From: an uncultured Clostridium sp.
GTDB lineage: Bacteria > Bacillota > Clostridia > Lachnospirales > Lachnospiraceae
DNA length: 15,019 bases
Direction of reading: 5' to 3'
Assembly (NCBI GenBank): GCA_900543885.1
Contig: UQTA01000078.1
Location: forward strand, 1-15,019
This document shows positions 13,646 through 15,019 of this stretch, piece after piece. The notes under the pieces were generated by a model that saw only the letters and a list, made by a program, of their open reading frames with translations, was not told the origin of the DNA and made no database searches. The position numbers were made by a program, and so were the translations under genes. Positions within the stretch are counted from its first letter, which is position 1. Each line of letters begins with the position of its first letter.

Positions 13646-14995
13646 TTATTCCCGTGTTGCTTCCTTGTTATATTCCGGTTCTTTATCCTGCCGCAAAATG
13701 CTGTCAATGTTGCGCTTGATAACATCATATTCCTTGACCTGTTTTTTCAGCTTCCCATAGTCTGCATACAGAGCTTCTTTCTGTTCTTGGAGCTGTTCAT
13801 ATTCTGCTTGCAGCAAAGTAAGGTTCGGGAGCTTCTTTATGCCTGCCATTTGTAATGACTTTGCCGCCGCTTCATGGAGGATTATTGCCCGTTCATGGTC
13901 TGCCCAGTATCTATCTTTATTCTTAGCTTTGCGGTATGCGTCATAGGCGGGCTTTGTTTTCTGGTAGGTGGTAACATTCTTCATCAGTACCACCATATCA
14001 GCAAGCCGTTTTTCTGCTACCTTTAAGCTGTCCGATGCCTGTTCACTTGCAGCCGCGATTTCCGAGATTTTGGCGGTCAAATCTGCATATTGCTCAATCT
14101 TGTGTTCGGTGAGAAAATTCAGTGTTTTTGCCGCCTGTTTCAGATTATGGATTTTCGCCTATTGCTCATAGCCTTTGCTTTCCTGTGCCTTGATACAATT
14201 TTGAATATCAATCAACAGATTGATACCGCTGCGCTGCGGCTTTGGAGCTTTGACAGCGCGGGTGCGCGTTCCGCTGATACGTTCCCGTAACGCTTCCTCT
14301 GTGTAATATGCGCCGAGGGTTTTCAGACGGGTAAACCGTTCCTGTCCCGGAGCGCGACAGGAAACATATTTCCACGGTTTTATTTCATAACCTGCCGCCT
14401 GCAACCGGGATAGTAATTCTTCCAAACTTGATACTTGGGGAATGAGTGCGTCCACCGCAATTTTAAGTTTGCCTTTCCAACTCGTCCCTGTCTTTTCGGC
14501 TTGATATTCCGCATAGCTTTTTCCTTTGCTGCCTTTCCCCGGAACGACCACAGATAGCCCATTTTCCCGGCATAGCCTGTCACTTATATTGCGTATGCCG
14601 TAATAGCTGCGCTTGTTGGAATTGTACTTGTGGTAATCTACAAAATTCACCGCGCAAAAAATGATGTGGTTATGGATATGTCCCTTGTCAATGTGCGTTG
14701 CCAAAATATACTCATGCTGTCCCTTTGTTACCGCGTCGGCAAGCTGCCGCCCGATCTCATGGGCTTTCTCATAATCCACTTCTCCCGGCTCAAAGGACTG
14801 TATCAAATGGTGGGCTAAATTGTTTCCCTTATCCAACGCCTGCGCTATGGTAAATTCAAATTCAATGTCTGCCGTTTCATAGCTGCACCCAAAGGAGGAC
14901 ACAAGCATTTTCCCGTCCGTCTTGTCCGGGTTTTGGATATAGTCAAGGGCTTTGCTCAACGTGCTTTTAATAGGTTTAATCTTTGTAACCGCCAT
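13646..14995 (-). pseudogene. Relaxase (mobilization nuclease) split by an in-frame TAG
   Basis: Relaxase of the PF03432 type common on Clostridia conjugative and mobilizable elements; it would nick oriT and pilot the strand. The start at 14,995 gives MAVTKIKPIKSTLSKALDY, with Tyr19 as candidate nucleophile. The metal-binding His motif is HIDKGHIHNH (101-110). A TAG at 14,159-14,161 stops the first part at 278 aa, after SKGYEQ. The same frame goes on as AKIHNLKQAAKTLNFL through a coiled-coil tail to TAA at 13,646-13,648, 449 codons in all. Relatives usually have Trp at the stop position (EQWAKIHNLKQA), so TGG to TAG is likely. The endonuclease domain is complete, so the 278-aa product might still nick DNA, but the C-terminal helical region used for protein contacts would be lost. 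The accessory MobC-type gene usually just upstream is outside the window. Confidence 0.85.
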
Positions 14996-15019
14996 CTCTC
15001 CGCACGCACCCCCTTTATT

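Noticed and set aside
13646..14080. Independent 144-aa coiled-coil protein gene
   Set aside because: It is in the same frame as the relaxase, starts at a TTG without a ribosome site, and matches the relaxase C-terminal tail, so it is the second half of one broken gene.
2960..14161. Genome-wide reassignment of UAG to an amino acid
   Set aside because: UAG also ends genes at natural family lengths here (LysR regulator at 4,567-4,569, TolC-like end at 3,578-3,580). Both internal ambers lie in loci with other damage, so mutation is simpler.

Overview
The window looks like chromosome from a low-to-mid GC anaerobic Firmicute, most likely a gut Lachnospiraceae. This is inferred from gene content: a TolC-like/adaptor efflux set with an OmpR-type two-component system, a BrkB-family protein, a heterodimeric ABC exporter, and remnants of Clostridia-type conjugative elements. 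Strong AGGAGG ribosome sites support it. No database search was possible.

Left part (1-3,690): a decayed efflux and two-component locus. On the minus strand a response regulator overlaps a histidine kinase, followed by a strong terminator. On the plus strand are a membrane-fusion adaptor and a TolC-like protein. The regulator and adaptor have each lost their 5' end and are joined head to head near 1,650-1,690. The adaptor has lost its 3' end and runs into the TolC-like gene near 2,235-2,250. Any ABC ATPase/permease genes that usually accompany such proteins are absent. The TolC-like gene carries an in-frame TAG, and the kinase ends just after its G2 box. The set looks non-functional.

Centre (3,620-10,645): intact chromosomal genes. 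A YihY/BrkB membrane protein has its own promoter nested with a terminator. A LysR-type regulator diverges from two overlapping ABC half-transporter genes that together make an asymmetric heterodimeric exporter; a LysR-style operator lies between them. A CNNM/CorC-type membrane protein with CBS domains follows, and the -35 of its promoter lies inside the exporter terminator.

Right part (10,638-15,019): accessory DNA. It holds a short duplicate of a relaxase C-terminus, the 5' scrap of a probable serine recombinase, an Uma2-family (PD-(D/E)XK) gene, a LexA-like box over a plus-strand promoter, a hairpin-rich leader, and a tyrosine integrase pseudogene with only its first few codons and its catalytic C-terminus. 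A DUF1016/PDDEXK nuclease gene follows, then a relaxase split by an in-frame TAG. This reads as the ruin of one or more integrative mobilizable or conjugative elements, with two intact nuclease-fold genes left among broken mobility genes.

I did not find a convincing new multi-gene system. The most interesting signals are the SOS-box/hairpin leader of the dead integrase, the two surviving nuclease-fold genes around it, and the clustered deletion scars of the efflux locus.
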